DNA of 64,000 bases, from assembly GCA_022722495.1 (NCBI GenBank), contig JAIJLI010000001.1, positions 13,466-77,465 of the forward strand, given 5' to 3'. Position numbers and translations under genes: made by a program. Numbering within the stretch: position 1 is the first letter of the stretch; each line of letters starts with the position of its first letter. This DNA comes from Dialister sp. Its GTDB lineage: Bacteria; Bacillota; Negativicutes; Veillonellales; Dialisteraceae. Under the pieces are notes generated by a model. That model made no database searches. It was not told the origin of the DNA and worked only from the letters and a program-made list of their open reading frames with translations. This document shows positions 26,988 to 34,765 of the stretch, piece by piece.

Positions 26988-27221
26988 CTACCCTCTACGT
27001 CCTGTATGTAATCTTCCTATATGCCACTTCGAGCAAACCTTGCACAGATACGGATGCCAGCCGAGTGCCTTCAACTTTGGATTCTGATTCAGAAACTCCC
27101 AAGCATCATCCTCCGTCTCGTATGCAACCTTTGCCTTCCATGAATGAACCTTCTTAGTCCAATGTTCTGGGTCTGGTTTGAACGGCGGTACTTTATTAGG
27201 ATTGTGACGGTTATTCCTCAT
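26988..27221 (-). CDS. Small basic protein with zinc-knuckle-like motif
   Basis: A 77-residue basic protein (MRNNRHNPNKVPPFKPD). The C-terminus has YLCKVCSKWHIGRLHTG, a CxxC plus two His arrangement fitting a zinc knuckle. The body WKAKVAYETEDDAWEFLNQNP is helical. It begins within the stop of the upstream gene (ATGA). The 137 bases after it hold no gene that I can see. A nucleic-acid-binding role is plausible. Confidence 0.55.
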   Translation of the reverse strand: MRNNRHNPNKVPPFKPDPEHWTKKVHSWKAKVAYETEDDAWEFLNQNPKLKALGWHPYLCKVCSKWHIGRLHTGRRG

Positions 27222-27526
27222 AGCTCAATGATATTAATGCAACTATCATCAATCGCGATATAGCAACCAAGTGTCTCGCGTCTGTAACCACCGAAATCAA
27301 TAAGAATTTCAGAATCATCGCTTGCGCAAATGAACTCTTTGTTGGCAAGCAAATCATCCTTTGTGATGGTTTTCTTAACCTCACTAAAATAAATTCTGCC
27401 AACCATAGGTGCATTGACGATACTGCCGACCTTTACCACATCATCATCTGATGTTATATATATGATAGGCAAACTACCGTCTGCTTTCTTAAATTCCGTA
27501 TTATTTAAAAGCTCTTCTTTGTTCAT
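27218..27526 (-). CDS. Hypothetical phage protein
   Basis: About 102 residues. The ATG at 27526 (MNKEELLNNTEFKKADG) is preferred over an upstream one at 27538 because AAAAGGCTT precedes it. The sequence has two parallel segments, NNTEFKKADGSLPIIYIT and ANKEFICASDDSEILIDFGG, suggesting an internal duplication. No family recognised. Confidence 0.55.
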   Translation of the reverse strand: MNKEELLNNTEFKKADGSLPIIYITSDDDVVKVGSIVNAPMVGRIYFSEVKKTITKDDLLANKEFICASDDSEILIDFGGYRRETLGCYIAIDDSCINIIEL

Positions 27527-27860
27527 AAGCCTTTTCAAATTTATTAAATTCGCAATCCTTGAATATAGGTTGTTTTAATGTATATGTACATTTAGTTGGT
27601 TCTATCCATAAAAGATTTCTCCATTCGTTTGACATACGATTAATTATGTGTTTAATCTTGTCACCATATACAAATTCCAACACCATATCATTACAATCCT
27701 CTGATAATTCAAACTCACTGCTAAGTTCAAATCGTCCCCCGCTCCAAACACATTCAGATGGTTCAATGCCGACTGAATTCATATTGTCTATTACATTATG
27801 TATAGAGCCAGTTATTTCTTCAAAATCAGAGTTTTTGATATAAACGTACCATTTATTCAT
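27501..27860 (-). CDS. Hypothetical phage protein
   Basis: A 119-residue protein, MNKWYVYIKNSDFEEITGSIHNVIDNMNSVGIEPSECVW. The first 45 residues look like a beta-alpha-beta unit and the end is basic (FNKFEKAYEQRRAFK). It overlaps the following gene by 26 bases. No family recognised. Confidence 0.55.
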   Translation of the reverse strand: MNKWYVYIKNSDFEEITGSIHNVIDNMNSVGIEPSECVWSGGRFELSSEFELSEDCNDMVLEFVYGDKIKHIINRMSNEWRNLLWIEPTKCTYTLKQPIFKDCEFNKFEKAYEQRRAFK

Positions 27861-27865
27861 ATCAG

Positions 27866-28873
27866 TTACTTTTTAGTTGATGATTTTTTGCGACCGCGTT
27901 TCTTTGTCGTGTCGCGCTTGCTAGCAGTGTAATCCAATTCCGATTTTTTCGGTCTGCCTGGTTTTCGCTTTAATGGAACTGGCTCTTGATAAGGTAACTG
28001 CAATGTTTCGCATTCCTCATCTTCGCCAAATTCGTTCTCGAACTCTCTTCCTTCACGCTTCTCTGCATCGGCATCATAGGCGCGTTTCCACTTGCGCTTG
28101 GCAACCTTCAACTGCTCTTTCTTGAATGCTTCTGATTCCTCATGAAGCTTATCGTAGTCTATCTCAGGTGCATCAAACTCACCTTCAATACTGCATTCGG
28201 GAGTTTTATCAACGTCCTTTGATTCCATTTCCTTATGGATGCGGTCTTCCTCTGAAATGTATGGCTCATCATCAACTTTCTGCTTATGACTGGCATTATA
28301 CTCGTCAATGAACTCTTTAATTTCTTTCTTGGAGCATCCATCTTTCCTCATTTCTGCCAACTCAAACTCGAACTTCTGACGTTCAATATCCTCAAATCTC
28401 GTTCCGTCCAAATCGCTTCCCTCATTGAGTACGTTGATTTTCTTGTTTTCCTCATCAGCTTTCATCTGTTTGTCAATGGCAATCTCCAATAACGCATGAT
28501 TAACGTCCGATTCCGTCATTTCATCGACCTCATAAGCCCTAGGGTCTTCACCAAGCTCGTTTTTCAGAAAGTTCTTCTTTGCTTCGATGCATCCGCTCGG
28601 CAAAAACTGAGCCTCATCAAGATACATATAAGGATGAATGCTCTTGATAGACATGATAGGACTCGGTGTGCCGAAGTCTTGCAAAAGCTTCATATATTTG
28701 TCCGCATTCTGCTGATAAATGCAGTAGCATTCCTCCAAATTGCGCTTCTGAACAAGCACAACAGCCATTATCCAGAATGGGTCTTTACCATCCGTGTAGC
28801 GTTTCGGCAATCCCTTCGTCTGCAACGATGCTGCTTCCAACGCCTTATCAAGTGATTCTTCCTTTATTCGCAT
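27866..28873 (-). CDS. Acidic phage protein with C-terminal AT-hooks
   Basis: 335 residues. Residues 1-110 are a compact domain (DPFWIMAVVLVQKRNLEECYCIYQQNADKYMKLLQDFG). The middle (140-280) is acidic and helical. The C-terminus contains a GRP core inside KRKPGRPKK and a second KKRGRKK, classical AT-hook motifs that bind the minor groove of AT-rich DNA. The protein could bind the long AT-rich intergenic region just upstream. The leader GTTGAGAATATATG is shared in part with the gene at 26850. Confidence 0.6.
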   Translation of the reverse strand: MRIKEESLDKALEAASLQTKGLPKRYTDGKDPFWIMAVVLVQKRNLEECYCIYQQNADKYMKLLQDFGTPSPIMSIKSIHPYMYLDEAQFLPSGCIEAKKNFLKNELGEDPRAYEVDEMTESDVNHALLEIAIDKQMKADEENKKINVLNEGSDLDGTRFEDIERQKFEFELAEMRKDGCSKKEIKEFIDEYNASHKQKVDDEPYISEEDRIHKEMESKDVDKTPECSIEGEFDAPEIDYDKLHEESEAFKKEQLKVAKRKWKRAYDADAEKREGREFENEFGEDEECETLQLPYQEPVPLKRKPGRPKKSELDYTASKRDTTKKRGRKKSSTKK

Positions 28874-28894
28874 ATATTCTCAACTTTTAAATGA

Positions 28895-29188
28895 TTACAA
28901 CTCCTCGGAAGAACCATCGCTAATGGTATCGTCTTTCCTCAACTCCCACTCATCGGCAGTCATAATCTCCCAATGACCGCAAACGTCTTGCGCCAATACA
29001 GAACCGCGTTTCACCTGCTTATGAGCACCTGCCATATTGACGGCAGTAACGCTATAAAGCATATCGGTAACGTCCAAACCATCATCGACCGCATCGGTTG
29101 CTTTCTTGATGTCTGTAACGATAGGGCAGTCGAACAATGCCTTGATGTTTTCGCCCTTGACCTCAATTGATGTCTTGTATTTGTTCAT
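28895..29188 (-). CDS. Hypothetical phage protein
   Basis: About 97 residues from the ATG at 29188 (MNKYKTSIEVKGENIKALFDCP). Earlier in-frame ATGs at 29197 and 29215 exist, but the latter falls inside a tRNA-like structure. The protein is small and alpha/beta with an acidic tail ending SDGSSEEL. No family recognised. Confidence 0.55.
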   Translation of the reverse strand: MNKYKTSIEVKGENIKALFDCPIVTDIKKATDAVDDGLDVTDMLYSVTAVNMAGAHKQVKRGSVLAQDVCGHWEIMTADEWELRKDDTISDGSSEEL

Positions 29189-29207
29189 AATTCGCATATA
29201 TTTTAAA

Positions 29208-29292
29208 GCATCCACCGACCGTAGAAGGAACTCGAACCTTCTGTTTGCCCAGACTTGTATCTAAAAGACACGTCCTACCGCCTTGCGGATGC
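29208..29292 (-). tRNA. Degenerate tRNA-like element, anticodon loop CTTTTAG (Lys-UUU-like)
   Basis: On the minus strand 85 bases show a GCATCCG/TGGATGC acceptor-like stem, a short D-like arm with GGTAGGAC, an anticodon-like loop CTTTTAG (UUU, Lys) and a T-arm-like hairpin AGAAGG-TTCGAGTT-CCTTCT. It is not canonical: the T loop is 8 bases, 8 extra bases separate T stem and acceptor, and the anticodon stem has a mismatch. It could be a decaying phage tRNA, a tRNA mimic or chance. Confidence 0.35.
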
Positions 29293-29300
29293 TGTCGTTT

Positions 29301-29855
29301 CTATTTTCCGCCATTCTTCAACCATTCTTCAATCGTGGTACTGTCACCATCAAACGACTGACCGAAGACGTTTACCAACTTGACCGAACAGAGCAGATAC
29401 GGAATGTTCTTGATGTTATCCGTTGATGGCTCTGTAGCATCCTGCACCAAAAACAACGCTTTCTTCTGTCTGTAATCGTCATACCAGAGAATCAGCGCAC
29501 CCTCCAAGTAAGCATACAGACTATCCCATGCTTTCTCGGCAGCTTTTATCTGCTCAGTAACGGAAAGCTCGGTTGTTCCGTCAACATCATACCCGAACAC
29601 GCAGACTGACAACGTAGCGTTGGTGCTCTCATGCCTAGCATTCGGGTCAACGAACACTCTTAACGCATCACTCTCAGGATAGCTCTCGGTATATACACCC
29701 TTCTGCTTACCCTTGGAGTTCAATCCTTCCAATGACTTGTAGCGGACAGAACCGCCGCCAAAATCATCCTCCAGACTCTTACGCAATCCGTCTGCCTTCC
29801 AAGCTCCCTGCTCGGACTTCAAGTAACGCTGTATGTAGAATTTCTTTTCTGCCAT
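29301..29855 (-). CDS. Hypothetical phage protein, first gene of the leftward operon
   Basis: A 184-residue protein, MAEKKFYIQRYLKSEQGAWKADGLRKSLEDDFGGG. The middle (ALRVFVDPNARHESTNATLSVCVFGYDVDG) and end (YLLCSVKLVNVFGQSFDGDSTTIEEWL) are beta-rich, like small phage structural or tail-associated proteins. It follows a TATATTTG promoter element by about 40 bases. No family recognised. Confidence 0.6.
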   Translation of the reverse strand: MAEKKFYIQRYLKSEQGAWKADGLRKSLEDDFGGGSVRYKSLEGLNSKGKQKGVYTESYPESDALRVFVDPNARHESTNATLSVCVFGYDVDGTTELSVTEQIKAAEKAWDSLYAYLEGALILWYDDYRQKKALFLVQDATEPSTDNIKNIPYLLCSVKLVNVFGQSFDGDSTTIEEWLKNGGK

Positions 29856-29895
29856 ATTCCAAAGTCGGTAATTCGTAAATCAAACATTTATGCTG

Positions 29896-29903
29896 CAAAT
29901 ATA
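29896..29903 (-). promoter_or_regulatory. Leftward promoter -7 element
   Basis: The minus strand reads TATATTTG followed by CAGCATAA, matching TAnnTTTG, 41 bases before the ATG at 29855. A TTTTTGG -33-like element stands 16-18 bases upstream. It likely drives the 29855-23501 operon. Confidence 0.6.
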
Positions 29904-30100
29904 CGCCAAAAAATCAAGCCAAAAATGAACTTTACATAGTTTAACAAATTGCAAATTTGTACCATTTTCCCCATATCCCCAATTAAATATATGTTATCCG
30001 CATAAATCAGATTTTTCATATTGAAAATTTAACATTTGAACTCTTTCCCATATAATAATAACACGTAAATAAGTAATTGTACTATCGCGCGCAGCCGTAA

Positions 30101-30149
30101 TGGGGGATGTCAACCCCCTGTATATAGTAAACTATATACTCATCCCCCA
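30101..30149. repeat. Nested palindrome with two alternative foldings
   Basis: TGGGGGATG (30101-30109) is the exact complement of CATCCCCCA (30141-30149). Inside it, GTATATAG and CTATATAC (30120-30139) form a second perfect stem with a TAAA loop. The same G run can instead pair with the C run at 30114-30118, so the two foldings exclude each other. It could be a cruciform, an operator or an RNA switch. Confidence 0.75.
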
Positions 30150-31221
30150 AGAAGAAAGGCTTCGCATCAACCCCATATCAATATCACACAAAACTGCAAT
30201 CCGTATATAGCAAAAACGAACCTTTAATCAAAGAACAACCTTATTTTTCCGCAAAAACGAAAATAAACGCAAATAACTCGAAAATTGTATTCTAAGACGT
30301 TCAAAATACGATGGCGATAAACTATACCGCAAAGCTACATAAAACGCTCCATAACGCACGAAAATAAGCGAAAATGAATATCTCGAAAACTTATGCAAAA
30401 TCAAAAGTAGATATGATATTCTAGAAAATGCTCAAAATTCGGTAGAAAAGCGGAATTTAAAAAATCAGAGTATTTTACAAAAAAAATAAAAAATAAAAAA
30501 ATAAAAAATTTCGGACGATAGCTGACCCACCCTGCGAGTGCCAAAAACGGGGGGGTGGGGTGTAATTTGCCCTATATACCTATAAATCACAGAAAATCAG
30601 CACTTTATTTGCGACAAAAAGGGACGTTTTCGGGCAAAAGCGGCAAAAATGCGGCTTTTCCCGTTTCCGTTTTCGTTTTCTGCTGATTTCTCAAACGAAG
30701 GGAAAAGCGAGAATACGAAAAGTAAAAAGATAAAACATTTGCAGCAAAGGTGCTGAAAAGCACGAAATTCCCAAAAAGTTTTCAGTTTAGAATTAATCTA
30801 AATAAGAAACGACAACAGAAAGCGAGTGCAAACAGATAGAAACCAAACATCAAACATTATTTAGAAATAATCTAGATAACTGAAACGTATCAATAAACGG
30901 CTGCAAAGATACGCAAACGGCAAAGAAAGTACAAACTATCTAGCAAACAGGAAAACCGCTGCAAACGGCAAATAATACGCTTTTAGACGTTTCCCCGATA
31001 TATAAGGTACACGCACATATACATATATAGAAAACGGCTGCAAAGATGATTTTTCGGGCTGCAAAGGTGCAAAGGTAGGAAAACATATATAATCACACAA
31101 CAATTTTATATTTAACACCTTATTTTGCAAAGTGGAGATAGCAGTTCGTGTAAATATTTAAGAAAATGCAGTTATTTTCAAGAAAAAAAGCGAGAAAAAA
31201 CATAATTTTTTGCCTAAAAGT

Positions 31222-31253
31222 TTTGCAGATTCAGAAAAAAAGCCGTACCTTTG
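31222..31253 (+). promoter_or_regulatory. Rightward early promoter
   Basis: TTTG (31222-31225), 20 bases, then TACCTTTG (31246-31253), a full match to the Bacteroidota primary sigma consensus. The first recognised gene is 500 bases downstream, so the transcript has a long leader containing GATTACTTCTAAGC (31276-31289). Confidence 0.75.
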
Positions 31254-31769
31254 CATCGCAATCAAGAAACAACGAGATTACTTCTAAGCAGAGAAATCCT
31301 GTTATATCTATATTGTGTGTTCTTTGATTTACTTTCATGTTAGTGTAATAGAGAAATGAAAACTATCTTTTGCCGTGACTATAGCAATATATAGCATTAG
31401 ACGTTTTATAGGCTCTATTATAAATCACTATCAGAAACCTAACAGATGTTAGTGTAACAATACGATATAGTAGTATTAAGCGGTTTTTATGTTAGCCAAC
31501 TGAAAAGTAACATAAGGTAGTAACTTATAAATGAAAGTAGGAAAACGGATAGGCTATTATAAGGAATGTAGCTGCATTCGTACTTATTATAAAGCACTGA
31601 AACATTCTAAGGTGAGTAATGAAAAGTTAGAGTAATGAAATGAACTGAATGATAAATGAAAGTCAATACATAAATAAGTACGGTTATTGCAGGCGAAAAC
31701 ATCAGCCTTTGGAAATTGTGCGAGTCAATTGATAGCCACAAAATTAGTAACTTAAAAAACAAAGGAGAT

Positions 31770-32105
31770 ATGATTACAACAAGCAAATTTTCAGAGGTTG
31801 CAAAGGTACTCAAAGGACTTGCAGCAGTTTATAGTGTTCAATATGAGTCTTCATTTATTGAGTCTGATATGAAGATAGATATTGATACCATAAAAAAAGA
31901 GTTTGCTAACTGCAACGGCAAAAAGTACGGATTCGCATTAACAATTGGCATCCGTAAGTCTGGAACAAATAACTCATTAGGTAGCATGTTTCGCACATTT
32001 CTAGATGATGGCGAATTTGTTGCTTTGTTTACTCTTGAATTTGATAACCATACAAAGATATGGAATATCAAGAAAGTGACAAAGGAGGAGGAATGTTATT
32101 ACTAG
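31770..32105 (+). CDS. Hypothetical phage early protein
   Basis: 111 residues from the ATG at 31770, preceded by AAAGGAGAT; an earlier in-frame ATG at 31716 lacks a site. It starts MITTSKFSEVAKVLKGLAAVYSVQYES, with an amphipathic N-terminal helix followed by strands (GFALTIGIRKSG, FVALFTLEFDNHTKIWNIKKV). It is the first gene of a run of small early genes. No family recognised; anti-defence or host-takeover roles are common for such genes but unproven here. Confidence 0.6.
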   Translation: MITTSKFSEVAKVLKGLAAVYSVQYESSFIESDMKIDIDTIKKEFANCNGKKYGFALTIGIRKSGTNNSLGSMFRTFLDDGEFVALFTLEFDNHTKIWNIKKVTKEEECYY

Positions 32106-32114
32106 AAACAAAAA

Positions 32115-32143
32115 ACCCACTACCTTAAAAAAGTAGTGGGCGA
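32115..32143 (-). terminator. Hairpin with T run on minus strand
   Basis: CCCACTAC and GTAGTGGG form a perfect 8-bp stem. A T run follows only on the minus strand, so it can stop leftward transcripts. On the plus strand it is a plain hairpin just after the stop at 32105, perhaps protecting the 3' end. Confidence 0.5.
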
Positions 32144-32157
32144 ATCAAGTTAAAAGA

Positions 32158-32207
32158 AAAACTAATAACTTGGATTACTTCTAAGCGGTTGCAAAGTTAT
32201 TAGTTTT
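32158..32207 (+). terminator. Long-stem terminator with repeated loop sequence
   Basis: AAACTAATAACTT pairs with AAGTTATTAGTTT, followed by further T residues. The 22-base loop carries GATTACTTCTAAGC (32173-32186), identical to 14 bases in the early leader at 31276-31289. It may be an attenuator between the first and second early genes. Confidence 0.6.
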
Positions 32208-32252
32208 TTCCGAATTAGCAAAATTAATTAGTAACTTTTAAATATTTTAGGT

Positions 32253-32600
32253 ATGAAGACTTATAAAACAAATTATTCAGTAGCTGTAAATTGGTGTAAT
32301 AATGCGCTTATCCTCTGCAACAATATTACAGAGATAGACCCATCTGTTTATGATAATATGCGCTTTGAACTGTTCGATGAAGAAGACGGCACACAAAGAG
32401 ATATTTATCAGTGGTTTATTACAAATTGCACCGATGACGATGTAGAGTATTTGGAAAAAACATTTGGCTTACTTTTCACTTATTCAGACCTTTTGGATAA
32501 GTATATTCTTTGCGTTGACCATTTCGGCACAAGTTGGGATTACGTTGAATGGACAACTACAAACGAATTGGCAAAAAGAGAATTAGGAGAAAAGAAGTAA
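32253..32600 (+). CDS. Hypothetical phage early protein, acidic
   Basis: A 115-residue acidic protein (MKTYKTNYSVAVNWCNNALILCNNITEIDPSVYD). It is rich in Asp and Glu with several Trp and Cys (DVEYLEKTFGLLFTYSDLLDKYILCVDHFGTSWDYVEWTT). Small acidic phage proteins often mimic DNA, but that is only a possibility here. No family recognised. Confidence 0.6.
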   Translation: MKTYKTNYSVAVNWCNNALILCNNITEIDPSVYDNMRFELFDEEDGTQRDIYQWFITNCTDDDVEYLEKTFGLLFTYSDLLDKYILCVDHFGTSWDYVEWTTTNELAKRELGEKK

Positions 32601-32624
32601 TTAAAACTAATTGGAGGGCTATAT

Positions 32625-32933
32625 ATGACTAATAAAGAGATTGAAAGATACAGAAACAGCTATAAGGTGGTTAATGGCATCGGCTTTTGCCGTGTGAACA
32701 ATGATATAAACGGGAATCCCCGTTATGTAGTTCATTTTCTCGCTTTTACCACTGACGAAGAAATGAGAAACGACAATTTAAGCCAAAGTCAATTGTATGC
32801 AATTGCCAAAAAGCGTGCAAATGATTTGGGCTTTTCTGTTTATCGTGCCAATTGGTACGGAGGCGGTTTTGTTGGGCAATCTTATTCTTTGATTGATACG
32901 GCAAACAAAATTAATGAGATAGTAAACAAGTAA
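32625..32933 (+). CDS. Hypothetical phage early protein
   Basis: A 102-residue protein. Its middle, GFCRVNNDINGNPRYVVHFLAFTTDEEM, then LYAIAKKRANDLGFSVYRANWYGGGFVGQSY, suggests a small alpha/beta domain. A GGAGG site precedes the ATG. Similar short proteins occur in Bacteroides mobile elements, by impression only. Confidence 0.6.
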   Translation: MTNKEIERYRNSYKVVNGIGFCRVNNDINGNPRYVVHFLAFTTDEEMRNDNLSQSQLYAIAKKRANDLGFSVYRANWYGGGFVGQSYSLIDTANKINEIVNK

Positions 32934-32991
32934 TAACAATAACCTTTGCACTCGCTTATTTGTGGGTGCAAAGGTACAAATAATATAAGAT

Positions 32992-33273
32992 ATGAAAAAG
33001 ATAAGAATAAACATTTTGATAGACTTCTATACCGACAAATTGAGCGATATTGCAAATCGTGTTTCAGTCTTGGCAGCCACGGCGCAACAAGAAGACGAAA
33101 AGCCAAATTTTCACAAAATAGCAAAGGAGGCTAAAGCCCTGTTTGCCGATTATATCGTATTTAAAGCGAAAGCACGTAAATTTATAGATTTACTTGGTAT
33201 GCCTTACGGTCAAATGTGGGCAAACGAATATGAATTGCGTGCTGCAAAGCACTTCGATTTTCTTTTAAACTAA
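32992..33273 (+). CDS. Hypothetical phage early protein, helical
   Basis: A 93-residue basic, helical protein (MKKIRINILIDFYTDKLSDIANRVSVLAATAQQEDEKPNFHKIAKEAKALFADYIVFKAKARKFIDLLG). No motif recognised. The next small gene starts 6 bases after its stop. Confidence 0.55.
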   Translation: MKKIRINILIDFYTDKLSDIANRVSVLAATAQQEDEKPNFHKIAKEAKALFADYIVFKAKARKFIDLLGMPYGQMWANEYELRAAKHFDFLLN

Positions 33274-33279
33274 TTGGAT

Positions 33280-33372
33280 ATGGATATAACAATACCTTTC
33301 GTTTTCGCCCTTATATCTTACGTACTGGGTATTATTGTGGGTAAGAATTGGAATAAGTACGTAAAAGAGTAA
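33280..33372 (+). CDS. 30-residue membrane peptide
   Basis: MDITIPFVFALISYVLGIIVG forms one transmembrane helix, then a charged end (KNWNKYVKE). It starts 6 bases after the upstream stop, so it is probably co-translated. One of three tiny hydrophobic peptides in this operon (also 36443 and 37919). Possibly a holin-like, toxin-like or superinfection-exclusion peptide; function unknown. Confidence 0.5.
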   Translation: MDITIPFVFALISYVLGIIVGKNWNKYVKE

Positions 33373-33394
33373 ATAACCTTTAAAACGCAAAGAA

Positions 33395-33595
33395 ATGACT
33401 TATGCAGGTGTATCTAAAACAAAGATAGGTAATTATACCTACGATGTTTGTTATTTTTCCGTGAATTTGTGCAAAGAGTATGTTTGTCGCATTTTTCACA
33501 AAGGTAGTACTAAATTAGTTTGCGAGAAAAGGGGAAAGACTACCAAAGCGGCTTTGTTAGCTGCAAGAAAAGCGGCAAAGGCAATATTATTATAG
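33395..33595 (+). CDS. Small basic protein
   Basis: A 66-residue protein, MTYAGVSKTKIGNYTYDVCYFSVNLCKEYVCRIFHKG. It has three Cys in strands and a Lys/Ala-rich C-terminal helix (TTKAALLAARKAAKAILL). No family recognised. Confidence 0.5.
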   Translation: MTYAGVSKTKIGNYTYDVCYFSVNLCKEYVCRIFHKGSTKLVCEKRGKTTKAALLAARKAAKAILL

Positions 33596-33616
33596 TATTG
33601 GATAGGTGCAAAGGTT

Positions 33617-33829
33617 GTGGCTATCTCTATATGTGTTCCTGTATGTTTGGATATGCCACCGAATAATGTGCGGTTGGATATTGCAGCAAACAAGCCGTTT
33701 AATGCGGTCGTAGGCGATTGCTTATGTGGTGTTGGCAAAGTAGTACATACGCTACCTTTGCCGCCTCCACGGAACAAAAGAATGAGTGAAATAACAAAAG
33801 TAAATCAATTAATAAAGAAACAGAAATGA
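33617..33829 (+). CDS. Doubtful small ORF with GTG start
   Basis: 70 codons with a GTG start after AAAGGTT. The last 15 codons (MSEITKVNQLIKKQK) end in an ATGA overlap with the next gene, which favours translation of at least that part. A TACCTTTG promoter-like element lies inside it near 33754. The Pro/Cys-rich middle does not look like a folded protein. Confidence 0.3.
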   Translation: MAISICVPVCLDMPPNNVRLDIAANKPFNAVVGDCLCGVGKVVHTLPLPPPRNKRMSEITKVNQLIKKQK

Positions 33830-34239
33830 AAAAAGTATTTGTAGTAAGTATTAGCAAACATTGTGAAAGTCGTGTTTATGCAGCAGAGGAAGATAGAATT
33901 GTACCTCGCATGATAAATGGCGTATTACGTATCTTTGAAAGCAAGGATGACGCAAAGAAATACATTGAAACATTCTATAACGAAAGTGCGACTGATAATG
34001 CGTCTTTAAGTAGTCGTGATGAAAAGAAGGGTAGCTACAAAGCGACTTTGAACGACTGGTATAATGAAGACGATAAAACAACTACTTGGGATGGCATACC
34101 ATTGAAAGGTTGCAAGCAGAAAATCACCATCAAATTGTACTCTATGGAATTAACTAAATCAGGTTCAAATGCAGATTTGGATGATGATATGTACGATTTG
34201 CTTGCAGGTGAAGATACAGATAGAGCAATTATAAACTAA
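33826..34239 (+). CDS. Hypothetical phage early protein
   Basis: A 137-residue protein, MKKVFVVSISKHCESRVYAAEEDRIV. It has an N-terminal strand-helix unit, a charged middle (NASLSSRDEKKGSYKATLNDWYNEDDKTTTW) and an acidic end with DLDDDMYDLLAGEDTDRA. No family recognised. Confidence 0.6.
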   Translation: MKKVFVVSISKHCESRVYAAEEDRIVPRMINGVLRIFESKDDAKKYIETFYNESATDNASLSSRDEKKGSYKATLNDWYNEDDKTTTWDGIPLKGCKQKITIKLYSMELTKSGSNADLDDDMYDLLAGEDTDRAIIN

Positions 34240-34257
34240 TAAAAGAAAGGAACGAAA

Positions 34258-34488
34258 ATGAAAGTACATCACATAGCGCATTATGAATATGGCAGAAGAC
34301 CACATTCAGAAATGAGAGAAAAAGAGTTCCCTACACGTTGGGAAGCTGAGAAATTTTGCGAGGAATGGAGTAGAGACCATTGGTGTTTTGGTGGTGCAGC
34401 ATGGGTAGAAAGCACTACAGAGCCGAGACCTATAACCGCTAGCGATGTTCTCGCAGCCGCAGTAATCAAAAAGATTTTAAGATATTAA
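34258..34488 (+). CDS. Hypothetical phage early protein
   Basis: A 76-residue protein with a motif-like start MKVHHIAHYEYGRRPHSEM. It is Trp-rich in the middle (TRWEAEKFCEEWSRDHWCFGGAAWVES), with an alanine-rich end. AAAGGAACGAAA precedes the ATG. No family recognised. Confidence 0.55.
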   Translation: MKVHHIAHYEYGRRPHSEMREKEFPTRWEAEKFCEEWSRDHWCFGGAAWVESTTEPRPITASDVLAAAVIKKILRY

Positions 34489-34500
34489 AACGATTAAGTT

Positions 34501-34758
34501 ATGAAAGTATATGTAGTTATCACTTCATACCAACACGGATTGGGTGAAGCTGTTGAGGTAGATGCAGAAGTCTTCGATACCAGCGACAAGGCTAGAAAAG
34601 CGATGGGAGAGAAAGGACGGAACACATTGGAAAGCTATAAGCATTCATTGGATTGTGACGATTTCCAAATCAGCGTATCAGGCTCATTCTATCATATCTC
34701 AGACAACGAAGGTGAGACGTGGGATAATTTCGATATTGTAGAACAAGAATTAAAGTAA
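34501..34758 (+). CDS. Hypothetical phage early protein
   Basis: An 85-residue protein, MKVYVVITSYQHGLGEAVEVDAEVFDTSDKARKAMGEKG. The beta-alpha start is similar in pattern to the proteins at 33826 and 34258 (MK-V-V/H-x-hydrophobic), hinting at a small diversified family. The acidic C-terminus is DNEGETWDNFDIVEQELK. Confidence 0.55.
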   Translation: MKVYVVITSYQHGLGEAVEVDAEVFDTSDKARKAMGEKGRNTLESYKHSLDCDDFQISVSGSFYHISDNEGETWDNFDIVEQELK

Positions 34759-34765
34759 TAAGACT

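Larger units (their letters stand above)
29904..31769. other. Long non-coding region between divergent phage operons (candidate control/origin region)
   Basis: About 1.87 kb without a convincing gene. It is AT-rich with long A/T tracts (30470-30510), many dispersed cgaaaa/ttttcg words (30240-30720), a C-run and G-run pair (30534-30560), a 49-bp palindrome (30101-30149), leftward promoter-like elements (30904-30911 and 31070-31077) and a strong rightward promoter at 31222. The repeat ATGTTAGTGTAA occurs at 31337 and 31446. It could hold the replication origin, lysogeny operators or untranslated RNAs. The assignment is inference. Confidence 0.5.

Noticed and set aside
30936-31130. 64-codon leftward ORF in the control region
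   Set aside because: Low-complexity, no ribosome site and lies among promoter-like repeats; no support for coding.
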